Source: Akkermansia muciniphila (GTDB lineage Bacteria; Pseudomonadota; Gammaproteobacteria; Burkholderiales; Burkholderiaceae_C). From it: DNA of 16,094 nucleotides. The notes under the pieces are model-generated. The model saw only the letters and a list, made by a program, of their open reading frames with translations. It searched no databases and was not told the origin of the DNA. This document shows positions 1 through 7,122 of this stretch, in pieces (the stretch's first letter is position 1; every line of letters begins with the position of its first letter). A program made the translations under genes and the position numbers. The stretch lies in contig CALPVM020000015.1 in assembly GCA_943327015.2 (NCBI GenBank), positions 1 through 16,094 on the forward strand, given 5' to 3'.

Positions 1-678
1 AACCGAAAATAAACGCGTATCGGCCCGTGAAGACTTAAGCGTACTGATTTCACCCAAGCCTGGAATATCTCGAAACAACTCACTGATAGCATCTGCGTTT
101 TCTGGACGATCCGAGGGACCGACTGTAATTTCAAGTGTTCTGGATGTTTTGCCACCAGCCGCATTTTTAGCAACAGGTGCCGGAGCAGGAGCAGGAGCTG
201 CAACTACCTGAGCTGGTGCAGCAGGTTGTGGGGCTGGTGGCTTAGCTGCAACCACGGCTTTACCAGCGGCCAACTCACTGATGCGACGAACTAAATCACC
301 AGTAGGAATAATCTCTCCTACGTTGCCCGCCTGATGCCGTGCAAGCAAACCACGCGATGCATCCGCAGATTCCAGCAATACATCGACCATTGCTGAATTG
401 GGACTTAACTCATGCCTACGCAAGCGGTCCAGCAATGACTCCATTTGGTGGGTCAGCTCAGCGACATCGCTGAATCCAAAGGTGGCAGCCCCCCCTTTGA
501 CAGAGTGAGCACAACGGAAAATTCCGTTTAATTCTTCATCGTCTGCAGTTTCAAGGTTCAGATTCAGGAGCATGTGCTCCATCTGATCCAGATTTTCACC
601 TGCCTCCTCAAAAAAGATTTGGTAGAACTGACTTAAGTCAAAGTCACCGCCACCGCTGTCTTGATGCGTCTCAGCCAT
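1..678 (-). CDS. cheA: Chemotaxis histidine kinase CheA, N-terminal part (cut by left edge)
   Basis: CheA is the cytoplasmic kinase that receives signals from chemoreceptors and phosphorylates CheY and CheB. I translated 226 codons, open at the left edge, so the dimerisation, kinase and CheW-like domains lie outside the window. Residues 1-110 form an HPt (P1) domain with the phospho-acceptor His58 in the motif AHSVKGGA. Residues 147-170 are an Ala/Pro-rich linker, coded in part by three copies of a GGAGCA-like hexamer at 182-199. Residues 181-226 (starting near TLEITVGPSDRPENA) look like the start of the P2 CheY/CheB-binding region. The ATG at 676-678 is preceded by a good AGGAG ribosome site. 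It lies 45 bp after cheY in the same operon. The HPt assignment is firm; the P2 assignment is inference. Confidence 0.95.
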   Translation of the reverse strand, partial: MAETHQDSGGGDFDLSQFYQIFFEEAGENLDQMEHMLLNLNLETADDEELNGIFRCAHSVKGGAATFGFSDVAELTHQMESLLDRLRRHELSPNSAMVDVLLESADASRGLLARHQAGNVGEIIPTGDLVRRISELAAGKAVVAAKPPAPQPAAPAQVVAAPAPAPAPVAKNAAGGKTSRTLEITVGPSDRPENADAISELFRDIPGLGEISTLKSSRADTRLFSV

Positions 679-723
679 TCAGGTCTCCTAATGTCGTAAT
701 CCAAGTAGTCATTTAAAGACCAA

Positions 724-1086
724 TTAACGGATTACTTTCTTGATAACATCCAATAGACGTGAAGGGTCGAATGGTTTTACCAGCCAGCCTGTCGCACCAG
801 CGGCACGTCCAGCCTGCTTCATGAGATCGCTCGACTCCGTGGTGAGCATCAATATGGGGGTGGATTTAAACTGGGGATGGTCACGTAGTTTACGTGTTAA
901 TCCCAAGCCATCTAAACGGGGCATGTTTTGATCAGTGAGAACGAGATCAAAGGATTGATTCTGCGCTTTTTCATACGCATCCTGCCCATCCACCGCTTCT
1001 ACCACTTGGTAACCAGCACCAGTGAGTGTAAAAGACACCATTTTGCGCATAGACGGTGAATCATCAACAGCAAGAATTAAAGGCAT
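724..1086 (-). CDS. cheY: Chemotaxis response regulator CheY
   Basis: This is a single-domain receiver of 120 residues. It carries phosphate from CheA to the flagellar switch protein FliM. The start of the protein, MPLILAVDDSPSMRKMV, gives the acidic pair (DD). LVLTDQNMPRLDG contains the phospho-acceptor Asp, LMLTTESS the conserved Thr and WLVKPFDP the conserved Lys. There is no output domain. A longer reading from a TTG at 1099-1101 is possible, but the ATG at 1084-1086 matches the family's usual N-terminus and has a GGAG site about 8 bp upstream. It is second in the operon, 39 bp after the CheZ-like gene and 45 bp before cheA. The context next to cheA makes CheY more likely than an unrelated stand-alone receiver. 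Confidence 0.95.
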   Translation of the reverse strand: MPLILAVDDSPSMRKMVSFTLTGAGYQVVEAVDGQDAYEKAQNQSFDLVLTDQNMPRLDGLGLTRKLRDHPQFKSTPILMLTTESSDLMKQAGRAAGATGWLVKPFDPSRLLDVIKKVIR

Positions 1087-1125
1087 TTGGAACTCCGGCA
1101 AAATCAGTAAATAAAGTTGTAAAAA

Positions 1126-1575
1126 TTAGAAAAGTTCGACGGATCCAGCATCCATCTCGTCTTGCGTCACGGGGTTGGGGCGCTCAGGCACCTCTTCAAC
1201 AAAGGGCAATGCTTCTCCGTCTTCCAAACCCATGGATTCGGAAGCTAAACGATAAGCACACCCCTGCAGAATTTTTGAAGTATGAATAATAAGCTGTGAG
1301 GCCATGTCTTGGAACTGCAGTTCAGTAACTGCAGCACGCAGAGTATTTCGTACTACTTCGAGTTCTTTAGAGTCAACTAATGAAGGCGCAGCCAGATTTG
1401 CACTGGCACTGGTGAAGCGCTCCATCAGGTTCTCCATGGTGTGAGCCAGCAAGCCATCCAAACGTGTTAAGTCATGGACGACAACAAGCAACGAGTCCTG
1501 CACCTCAGCAACAAGCATGACAGGCAGTTGCACAGCCGGTACAGCAGGCTTTGTCAACGATGGTTCCATTGTCAT
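1126..1575 (-). CDS. Short CheZ-like protein, probable CheY-P phosphatase
   Basis: A protein of 149 residues, first gene of the cheY-cheA operon. The middle is predicted helical. Residues 85-96 read ELQFQDMASQLI, which keeps the Asp-x-x-x-Gln spacing (Asp90, Gln94) of the CheZ active-site motif (QDFQDLTGQVI in enterobacterial CheZ), where Asp and Gln act on phospho-CheY. The tail QDEMDAGSVELF is acidic and ends in a hydrophobic residue, as in the CheZ C-terminal CheY-binding peptide. It is clearly shorter than classical CheZ (about 210 residues), with a reduced N-terminal helical part. The start ATG at 1573-1575 follows an AGGA site; a second ATG lies two codons in. The catalytic-motif match is visible, but the function is inferred. 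A CheZ-unrelated helical chemotaxis protein sharing the FQD motif is the alternative. Confidence 0.6.
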   Translation of the reverse strand: MTMEPSLTKPAVPAVQLPVMLVAEVQDSLLVVVHDLTRLDGLLAHTMENLMERFTSASANLAAPSLVDSKELEVVRNTLRAAVTELQFQDMASQLIIHTSKILQGCAYRLASESMGLEDGEALPFVEEVPERPNPVTQDEMDAGSVELF

Positions 1576-1748
1576 TTTTCCTATAAACCGCTCATTTGGT
1601 CAATGGTACTTCTAATTTAATCGGTTGTGTAATTGTAGTGCGTATAGATTATCAGGAATCTGATGTTTTGGAAACTAAACCGGGCTTTTTACAAAGATTA
1701 CCCAGTACTAGTTGCCTAACAGTGCCATACGGGACCATAATTACCACC
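1576..1748. promoter_or_regulatory. Divergent control region between the che operon and the kinase/regulator operon
   Basis: These 173 bp separate the start of the CheZ-like gene from the start of the kinase gene on the other strand, so both promoters should lie here. A short palindrome, ATCAG-GAAT-CTGAT, occupies 1651-1664 and could be an operator. I found no convincing sigma-70 or sigma-28 promoter on either strand. The kinase reading frame stays open leftwards to a TTG at 1596, but that stretch codes for no recognisable domain. Confidence 0.4.
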
Positions 1749-2879
1749 ATGATAGCGCCAAATGTTGATCTTGCCACGGAGACAAACCCTATAAACATAC
1801 TTCATTTAGAAGATTCTGCACTGGATCACCAGCTAACGTGCCGTGCTTTGAAAAAGGCGGGAGTCTCTTTTGTCATTCAGCGCGTTGAATCCCTTGAAGA
1901 TTTCAGTAATTTAGTACGTTCGCATACTTTTGATGTGATTTTGGCCGATTTCAGATTATCCGGATTTACCGCACTGGATGCATGGGCTGAAGTGACTTCG
2001 GCCAACGACCACCCTCCCCCATTTATTCTCCTATCTGGAGCTATTGGTGAAACTGCTGCAGTTGCTGCAATACAACAAGGTATCAGCGACTATTTGCACA
2101 AGGACAATCTGGAAAGCCTGCTGCGTGTCATTCAACGCGCCATAGAAGTCCACAGTGCACGTCTTGCCAAAGAGGCTGCTGATAAAGAGCTCGCGATTTC
2201 CGAAAAAAGAATAACCGAATTTGCACACTACCTGCAGCAAGCCATAGAGCGGGAACGTGCCTCGATTGCACGCGAAATTCATGATGATATTGGTGGCTCG
2301 CTAGCAGCAACCAATCTAGATCTTGCATGGATATCCAGACATACCAGTGATGCCGGAATTTTGACGCATCTGCAATCTGCATCCGAGATGCTTCAGCACG
2401 CGATAGGGGCTAGCCAGCGCATCATGATGAGTCTACGACCTTCCATTTTGGATCAAGGACTATTTGCCGCGGTGCAATGGCTTGCAGCAGGCTTTGAAAG
2501 ACGCACCGGCATCAAAACCCTGCTTAGCGTGAATAACGAGCGCGTAGCGCCATCCAAAGCGGTTCAATTGACCGCTTACAGGACGGTTCAGGAAGCACTT
2601 ACTAATATTTCAAAATATGCCGACTGCAGCTTGGTAAAAATTGAGATGTCGGATGCCGAAGGTTTTCTTACGGTTGAAATTTCCGACAATGGCAAAGGCA
2701 TTGCTGAGGAAGAGCTCCGGAAACCGCAATCATTTGGGATTCGTGGGTTGAATGAACGTGCCAAAACGGTAGGTGGCTGGCTGGATGTAAGCTCGCGCGA
2801 GGGACATGGAACATCCATCATTTTGTCGGTACCAATGTCTGACGATACAAGCTTTGATGACAAAGAGAGGTTTCAATGA
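1749..2879 (+). CDS. Soluble receiver plus HisKA_3 histidine kinase
   Basis: A protein of 376 residues with no membrane segment, so a cytoplasmic sensor kinase. Residues 13-125 are a CheY-like receiver: acidic pair Glu21/Asp22 in ILHLEDS, phospho-acceptor Asp67 in VILADFRLSG, Lys118 in SDYLHKD. A helical stretch (about 130-165) leads to a HisKA_3 dimerisation domain with the phospho-acceptor His178 in IAREIHDDIGGS. The HATPase domain follows: N box QEALTNISKYA (Asn286), G1 box SDNGKGI (Asp313) and GIRGLNERA (330-338). This is the NarX/DegS/UhpB kinase class, which normally partners LuxR-type regulators. The partner is encoded next, overlapping by 4 bp. I chose the ATG at 1749 because the receiver begins shortly after it; its ribosome site is weak (GGGA, 14 bp upstream), so the start is uncertain. 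The input signal is unknown. The N-terminal receiver suggests control by another kinase. Confidence 0.88.
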   Translation: MIAPNVDLATETNPINILHLEDSALDHQLTCRALKKAGVSFVIQRVESLEDFSNLVRSHTFDVILADFRLSGFTALDAWAEVTSANDHPPPFILLSGAIGETAAVAAIQQGISDYLHKDNLESLLRVIQRAIEVHSARLAKEAADKELAISEKRITEFAHYLQQAIERERASIAREIHDDIGGSLAATNLDLAWISRHTSDAGILTHLQSASEMLQHAIGASQRIMMSLRPSILDQGLFAAVQWLAAGFERRTGIKTLLSVNNERVAPSKAVQLTAYRTVQEALTNISKYADCSLVKIEMSDAEGFLTVEISDNGKGIAEEELRKPQSFGIRGLNERAKTVGGWLDVSSREGHGTSIILSVPMSDDTSFDDKERFQ

Positions 2880-3505
2880 TTAGGGTGGTTTTGTGCGATG
2901 ACCATGCCATGGTTCGACGCGGTATCAAGGATACTTTGGCTGAGGCGGTAGATATTCAAGTGGTTGGAGAAGCTGCGAGCTACGCCGAAGTGAAAGAGGT
3001 TTTACGCAAAGCTGATTGTGATGTTCTGGTATTGGACTTAAATTTACCAGGGCGAGGCGGACTGGATGTTCTGGCCAGCTTGCGCGAAGCAGAATCACCG
3101 ATCAAGGTGCTGGTGGTTTCTATGTTTCCTGAAGACCAGTATGCCATTCGCTGCCTGCGCGCTGGCGCCCAAGGGTATTTAAACAAAGCAGGTGACCCCG
3201 CAGATTTGATTAAAGCGGTTCGCACCGTTGCGCTTGGACGTAAATACGTGACTCCTGAAGTTTCGCAAATGCTAGTGGAAAATTTAGCTTCGCCCAACAC
3301 AGAAGCTTTGCATGCCAGTTTGTCAGAGCGCGAATTGCAAACTCTGCTCAAAATTGCATCGGGCAAGCGATTGTCAGATATTGCAGAAGAATTGATGTTA
3401 AGCCCCAAAACAGTGAGTGTTTATCGCTCACGGTTGTTAGAAAAATTAAAGCTAACCAACAACGCAGAGTTGACAGTTTACGCCATTCGAAACGCTCTGG
3501 TTTGA
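2876..3505 (+). CDS. NarL/LuxR-family response regulator
   Basis: A DNA-binding response regulator of 209 residues. Residues 1-120 are a receiver with the acidic pair Asp8/Asp9 (VVLCDDHAMVRRG), phospho-acceptor Asp54 in VLVLDLNLPG and Lys104 in GYLNKAGDP. Residues 149-208 are a LuxR/GerE helix-turn-helix, with LSERELQTLLKIASG, IAEELMLSPKTVSVYRSRL and LKLTNNAELTVYAI. Its ATG overlaps the kinase stop codon (ATGA), and a GAGAGG site precedes it, so the two are co-translated and very probably a cognate pair. The gene ends 13 bp from the converging 3' end of fliR. Being sandwiched between chemotaxis and flagellar genes suggests a motility-related regulon, but the targets cannot be read from the sequence. 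It resembles regulators of the UvrY/FimZ/BvgA/NarL type; I cannot assign an orthologue. Confidence 0.92.
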   Translation: MIRVVLCDDHAMVRRGIKDTLAEAVDIQVVGEAASYAEVKEVLRKADCDVLVLDLNLPGRGGLDVLASLREAESPIKVLVVSMFPEDQYAIRCLRAGAQGYLNKAGDPADLIKAVRTVALGRKYVTPEVSQMLVENLASPNTEALHASLSERELQTLLKIASGKRLSDIAEELMLSPKTVSVYRSRLLEKLKLTNNAELTVYAIRNALV

Positions 3506-3518
3506 GATTCTAGGGCCT

Positions 3519-4286
3519 TTATTTCCGGCCAAAAATGGCGATAGCGCGCTCCATTAATGCCACGAATGGTTGATCTAACATTGGCAGGGTAAATGCTATG
3601 CCGATCAGCCCGACTGTCAGTGTAATGGGAAATCCTATTGAAAAAATGCCCATTTGCGGTGCGACTCTGGAGATAATTCCGAGCGCCATGTTAGCAAACA
3701 TGACCATGCCCAACATGGGCAGGGCAATCCAGAGAGCACTCGCAAATAAATCGGTGCCCATTTTGTATAGCTGCATACGAACAATACCGTCCAAAAAGTT
3801 TTCGCCCAAGGGGAATGTCTCGAAACTTTTAATGACAGCCATTAGAACCAATATAGGGCCATTTAGCACTACAAACATCAATATAGTAATTTGGCCGAAA
3901 AAACGCGCTACCGCGCTTGATTGGGAGTTCAACGCTGGATCAAAAAATGCTGCGAAATTGAGCCCCATCTGGAAACCGATAACCTCACCCGCCAGCTCAA
4001 CCGAAGCAAAAACCACCCGGATAGCAAATCCCATGGCCAGACCAACCGCAACTTGCTGCACTACGGCACCCAGCGCACCGGGGCTATTGAGCCCGATAAT
4101 GGGCATGTCTGGCAAGGCGGCTTGACAACCTAGCGACACAAAAAAAGCGAAAGCAATCCGGGCTCGTGCCGGAAAAACACGCGAGGAAAAAACCGGAGCG
4201 GCGGTAAACATGGCCAACACACGCAGAAACGGCCAGAAAACAGGCGATAACCAAGCAGCCAGTTGTGCCTCGGAGATGGAAATCAC
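3519..4286 (-). CDS. fliR: Flagellar export gate protein FliR
   Basis: FliR is an inner-membrane component of the type III export gate, assembling with FliP and FliQ. The product is 255 residues, normal for the family, and is almost all hydrophobic with about six membrane segments. The N-terminus ISISEAQLAAWLSPVFWPFLR and the segment FQMGLNFAAFFDPALNSQSS are typical. The start is a GTG at 4284-4286, 12 bp after the fliQ stop, with only a weak GGCGGG site, so translation is probably coupled to fliQ. It is the last gene of the long fli run; flhB does not follow, as the next gene converges from the other strand. Confidence 0.95.
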   Translation of the reverse strand: MISISEAQLAAWLSPVFWPFLRVLAMFTAAPVFSSRVFPARARIAFAFFVSLGCQAALPDMPIIGLNSPGALGAVVQQVAVGLAMGFAIRVVFASVELAGEVIGFQMGLNFAAFFDPALNSQSSAVARFFGQITILMFVVLNGPILVLMAVIKSFETFPLGENFLDGIVRMQLYKMGTDLFASALWIALPMLGMVMFANMALGIISRVAPQMGIFSIGFPITLTVGLIGIAFTLPMLDQPFVALMERAIAIFGRK

Positions 4287-4298
4287 ACTGCAACCCGC

Positions 4299-4568
4299 CT
4301 AAACAATAGCCGAAGGGATTGCAATGATGGTGCGACGGATGTAGTCGATGAGCATGGTGAGCATCCAAGGGCCTGCAATAGCAAATACGGCAATGCATGC
4401 GATGAGTTTGGGTACAAAAGCGAGTGTAGCCTCGTGTATTTGGGTAACAGCCTGAAAAAGACTGACCAACAAACCCACAATTAAAGCCGCTGCCAAAACG
4501 GGTGATGAGATCATGAGAAGCATGAATAATGCTTCTTGACCAATTGTTAACACCATTTGAGCATTCAT
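4299..4568 (-). CDS. fliQ: Flagellar export gate protein FliQ
   Basis: FliQ is a small membrane protein of the export gate. The product is 89 residues, the standard FliQ length, with two membrane hairpin helices (about 14-37 and 51-75). The start MNAQMVLTIGQEALFMLL and the stretch LIVGLLVSLFQAVTQIHEATL are diagnostic. I chose the ATG at 4566-4568, since the longer reading from 4616 adds 16 unrelated residues overlapping fliP. An AAGG site lies about 9 bp upstream. The gap to the fliP stop is 16 bp, and to the fliR start 12 bp. Confidence 0.95.
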   Translation of the reverse strand: MNAQMVLTIGQEALFMLLMISSPVLAAALIVGLLVSLFQAVTQIHEATLAFVPKLIACIAVFAIAGPWMLTMLIDYIRRTIIAIPSAIV

Positions 4569-4584
4569 GATCGTACGCCTTAAT

Positions 4585-5337
4585 TTAGGTGGCAAAACTG
4601 GAGGCCAAAGATCCAATTAAAAGGTTCCAACCATCTGCCAAAACAAACAACATCAATTTAAAGGGCAAGGACACCAGTACTGGAGACAACATCATCATAC
4701 CAAGTGACATTAAAACACTCGAGACAATAATATCTATAACCAAAAACGGTATAAAAATCATGAAACCAATTTGAAACGCGGTTTTTAATTCACTTATGAC
4801 AAATGCAGGAACTAAAACGCGAATCGGAGCCGTGTCCGCTTTAACATCAAGCGGCAGGTTGGCCAATTTGGCAAATAAGGAAAAGTCGGATTCACGGGTT
4901 TGCTTGACCATGAAGGCTCGCGCAGGAACTTCGGCTTTTGCCAGTGCATTTTCAAAACTCAGGGCTCCTCTGGAATATGGCTCGTACGCATCTACATAGA
5001 TTTTGTCGAATGTGGGCCCCATAACAAAAAATGTGAGAAATAACGACAATCCAATGATGACCTGATTGGGTGGGGCAGACTGGGTGCCCAACGCCTGTCT
5101 GAGCAAAGAAAGGACGATAACAATACGGGTAAAACCGGTCATCATCAATAAGGCGGCAGGAAGAAAAGACAGTGATGTAAAAAACAGCAACGTCTGGATG
5201 GGTACCGAAAAGGTTAGGCCGGACTCGCCAGACCCCACCATCAAAGGTAACTGGCCTCCGGTTTGGGCAGTACCCACCACATGCCATAGCAATAAAGCAA
5301 CACCAGCCAAACACTGAGCAAAACGCTTGAAAGCCAT
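4585..5337 (-). CDS. fliP: Flagellar export gate protein FliP
   Basis: FliP forms the core of the export gate in the basal-body membrane patch. The product is 250 residues. A signal-peptide-like N-terminus (MAFKRFAQCLAGVALLLWH, cleavage near VGTAQT) precedes four membrane segments. The two family signatures are visible: the LSFLPAALLMMTGFTRIVIV region, and the C-terminal PFKLMLFVLADGWNLLIGSL. The ATG at 5335-5337 has an AAAGGT site about 8 bp upstream. A TTG at 5365-5367 would add ten residues and overlap the fliO stop, so I rejected it. The gene lies 26 bp after fliO and 16 bp before fliQ. Confidence 0.95.
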   Translation of the reverse strand: MAFKRFAQCLAGVALLLWHVVGTAQTGGQLPLMVGSGESGLTFSVPIQTLLFFTSLSFLPAALLMMTGFTRIVIVLSLLRQALGTQSAPPNQVIIGLSLFLTFFVMGPTFDKIYVDAYEPYSRGALSFENALAKAEVPARAFMVKQTRESDFSLFAKLANLPLDVKADTAPIRVLVPAFVISELKTAFQIGFMIFIPFLVIDIIVSSVLMSLGMMMLSPVLVSLPFKLMLFVLADGWNLLIGSLASSFAT

Positions 5338-5363
5338 TAGATCAACCTTTAAGCATTGATAAA

Positions 5364-5657
5364 TCAAGAACGAACCGTCGGGAAGCTGACACCCGATCGG
5401 ACTAGTGGATCGGTGTGAAGCAAAGTGATGTTTTGCGGGGTAACACCAAGCGTTAGCCAGTGACGCGAGCCTTCAGGGCCAACTTCCAGAGTGACGACTT
5501 TTTGGTGCGGCCCCACAGCCACCACTGAAATTAGTTTGGATTGTCCGACGGGATGCGCACTATGGGATCCGTTTCTTTTTTGCAACCACTTAACTGCCCA
5601 TGGCAAACAAGCCAGTATCGCAAGAAAAATACCCACAGAAATAAGAGATTGCGTCAT
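5364..5657 (-). CDS. fliO: Flagellar biosynthesis protein FliO
   Basis: FliO is a small single-span membrane protein that helps FliP assemble. The product is 97 residues, within the usual short and variable range. It has one membrane segment (about 5-24, LISVGIFLAILACLPWAVKW). A cytoplasmic beta-rich domain follows, with ISVVAVGPHQKVVTLEVG and WLTLGVTPQNITLLH, which is the FliO pattern. The ATG at 5655-5657 lies 15 bp after the fliN stop, with no strong ribosome site. Position between fliN and fliP supports the call. Confidence 0.9.
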   Translation of the reverse strand: MTQSLISVGIFLAILACLPWAVKWLQKRNGSHSAHPVGQSKLISVVAVGPHQKVVTLEVGPEGSRHWLTLGVTPQNITLLHTDPLVRSGVSFPTVRS

Positions 5658-5672
5658 GCTACCAGGCGAGGG

Positions 5673-6098
5673 TTAATTTTTACTAATGCGACGCAAACGC
5701 TCAGAGGGAGTAACCACGTCAGTGAGACGGATACCAAATTTGTCATTCACCACTACCACCTCGCCTTGGGCTATGAGGTAACCGTTAACCAAAACATCCA
5801 TGGGCTCACCAGCCATCGCATCCAATTCAACCACGGAGCCTTGACCTAGCTGGAGAATATGTTTGATTGGTACCTTGGTACGACCTAGCTCAACAGATAA
5901 CTGGACAGGAATATCCAGCACCATATTGATGTCATTAATTGGGGCTTCCCCGCCACCCGACATGGAGGAAAATGGCTTGGGAACTTCAGAAGCAAAAAGG
6001 TCTGACCCCATGGAAGACGAGTCTGTGGTTCGTTGCTCGAGCAGCGCCTCAGCCCAGTCGGCCATTCCATCGTCTGCATTGTCATTTTCAGATGCCAT
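5673..6098 (-). CDS. fliN: Flagellar motor switch protein FliN
   Basis: FliN is a C-ring protein needed for direction switching and for docking the export ATPase through FliH. The product is 141 residues. A variable acidic N-terminus includes the short helix MADWAEALLEQ (12-22). After a Ser/Gly-rich linker comes the SpoA/CheC-like domain (about 57-136) with LDIPVQLSVELGRTKVPIKH, GSVVELD, EPMDVLVNG and KFGIRLTDVV, all typical. Its start overlaps the end of fliM by 11 bp, and an AGGAG site about 8 bp upstream sits inside fliM, so the two are translationally coupled. Confidence 0.97.
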   Translation of the reverse strand: MASENDNADDGMADWAEALLEQRTTDSSSMGSDLFASEVPKPFSSMSGGGEAPINDINMVLDIPVQLSVELGRTKVPIKHILQLGQGSVVELDAMAGEPMDVLVNGYLIAQGEVVVVNDKFGIRLTDVVTPSERLRRISKN

Positions 6099-7092
6099 TT
6101 TTTGAATCTCCTATCCAGTTGTCGTCGTGTCGTAACGACTTATCGATACGAATAGCATATTTTGAATTGTGCGTACCATAGTTGCACTCAAAAATTGGCA
6201 CTCCATCAATGGTAGCCTTGATTTTAGGCTCCCGATTGAGTTCGATGAAGTCGCCCTTTTTCATTTGCAGTAGTTGCTCTATGGTTGCATTTGCTTTTGC
6301 CAATTCTGCCACCAAAGTGACTTCAGCGGCCTGAATTTCTCGGGTTAACAAATTAATCCAGCGCCGATCCACCTCCATGGAGTCGCCCTGCGTGGATGAA
6401 TAAAGTACATCTCGTATGGGTTCCAACGTGGAATAAGGAAAGCTGAAATGAATGGCGCCCGTGATGTCACCAATTTCCAGATGGAACGATGTGGAAATAA
6501 CAATCTCACTAGGAGTGGCGATATTGGCAAACTGCGGCTGCATTTCAGAGCGCTGGTACTCTAACTCCAGTGGATAAATTCCTCTCCAGGCTTTTTTGTA
6601 TTCGGTGGTTATAACATCTACCAAACGATTGATCACGCGCTGCTCGGTTGCGGAAAAATCACGGCCCTCGATACGGGTTTGAAACTTGCCGATACCCCCG
6701 TATAAAGTGTCAATAACACCAAAAACCAGCGCAGGTTCGCAAACAATCAAACCGCTACCACGCAGCGGACGAATGGCGACAATATTGAAGTTGGTGGGTA
6801 CTGCCAACTCGCGCAAAAATGCACTGTAACGCTGTACAGCTACCGGTCCTACTGAAATTTCAGGACTACGGCGAATAAAGTTAAAAAGACCAATGCGCAG
6901 ATTACGCGCAAAGCGTTCGTTAACAATTTCCATCGTGGGCATACGCCCACGAACAATCCGCTCCTGACTGGAAATGTTATAGGCACGAACCTCTCCATCC
7001 TCAGGGACATCATCGATGAGTTTTTGGCTTTCGCCGGTAACCCCTTCTAGAAGAGCATCGACCTCTTCCTGGGAAAGAAATGATTCAGACAT
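6088..7092 (-). CDS. fliM: Flagellar motor switch protein FliM
   Basis: FliM is the C-ring protein that binds phospho-CheY. The product is 334 residues, full length. The N-terminal CheY-binding peptide is intact (LSQEEVDALLEG, 6-17). The middle CheC-like domain (about 45-240) includes RMPTMEIVNERFARNLR and the GGxG motif (LYGGIGKF, 130-137) that contacts FliG. The C-terminal SpoA domain (about 255-325) carries LLQMKKGDFIELN. It lies 30 bp after fliL with a weak ribosome site (GGGG, about 10 bp upstream) and overlaps fliN by 11 bp. The intact CheY-binding peptide fits with the linked cheY. Confidence 0.97.
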   Translation of the reverse strand: MSESFLSQEEVDALLEGVTGESQKLIDDVPEDGEVRAYNISSQERIVRGRMPTMEIVNERFARNLRIGLFNFIRRSPEISVGPVAVQRYSAFLRELAVPTNFNIVAIRPLRGSGLIVCEPALVFGVIDTLYGGIGKFQTRIEGRDFSATEQRVINRLVDVITTEYKKAWRGIYPLELEYQRSEMQPQFANIATPSEIVISTSFHLEIGDITGAIHFSFPYSTLEPIRDVLYSSTQGDSMEVDRRWINLLTREIQAAEVTLVAELAKANATIEQLLQMKKGDFIELNREPKIKATIDGVPIFECNYGTHNSKYAIRIDKSLRHDDNWIGDSKNGI

Positions 7093-7122
7093 AGCTTTCT
7101 ACCCCATTAAGTGCTGGTACCG

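Noticed and set aside
1618..1625. ACCGATTA on the minus strand as a possible sigma-28 -10 element for the che operon
   Set aside because: It differs from GCCGATAA at key positions and no TAAA-like -35 element lies at the right distance.
1596..1748. N-terminal extension of the kinase from a TTG at 1596
   Set aside because: The extra 51 residues carry no domain, no good ribosome site precedes the TTG, and the stretch occupies the divergent promoter region.
3511..3537. GGCC repeat and GCCAAAAATGGC near the convergent gene ends as a terminator
   Set aside because: The stems are only four bases long, part lies in the fliR coding end, and no T-tract follows in a fitting place.
3598..4125. Open frame of 175 codons on the plus strand opposite fliR
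   Set aside because: It is a shadow of fliR, with composition driven by the complement of its hydrophobic codons and no family resemblance.
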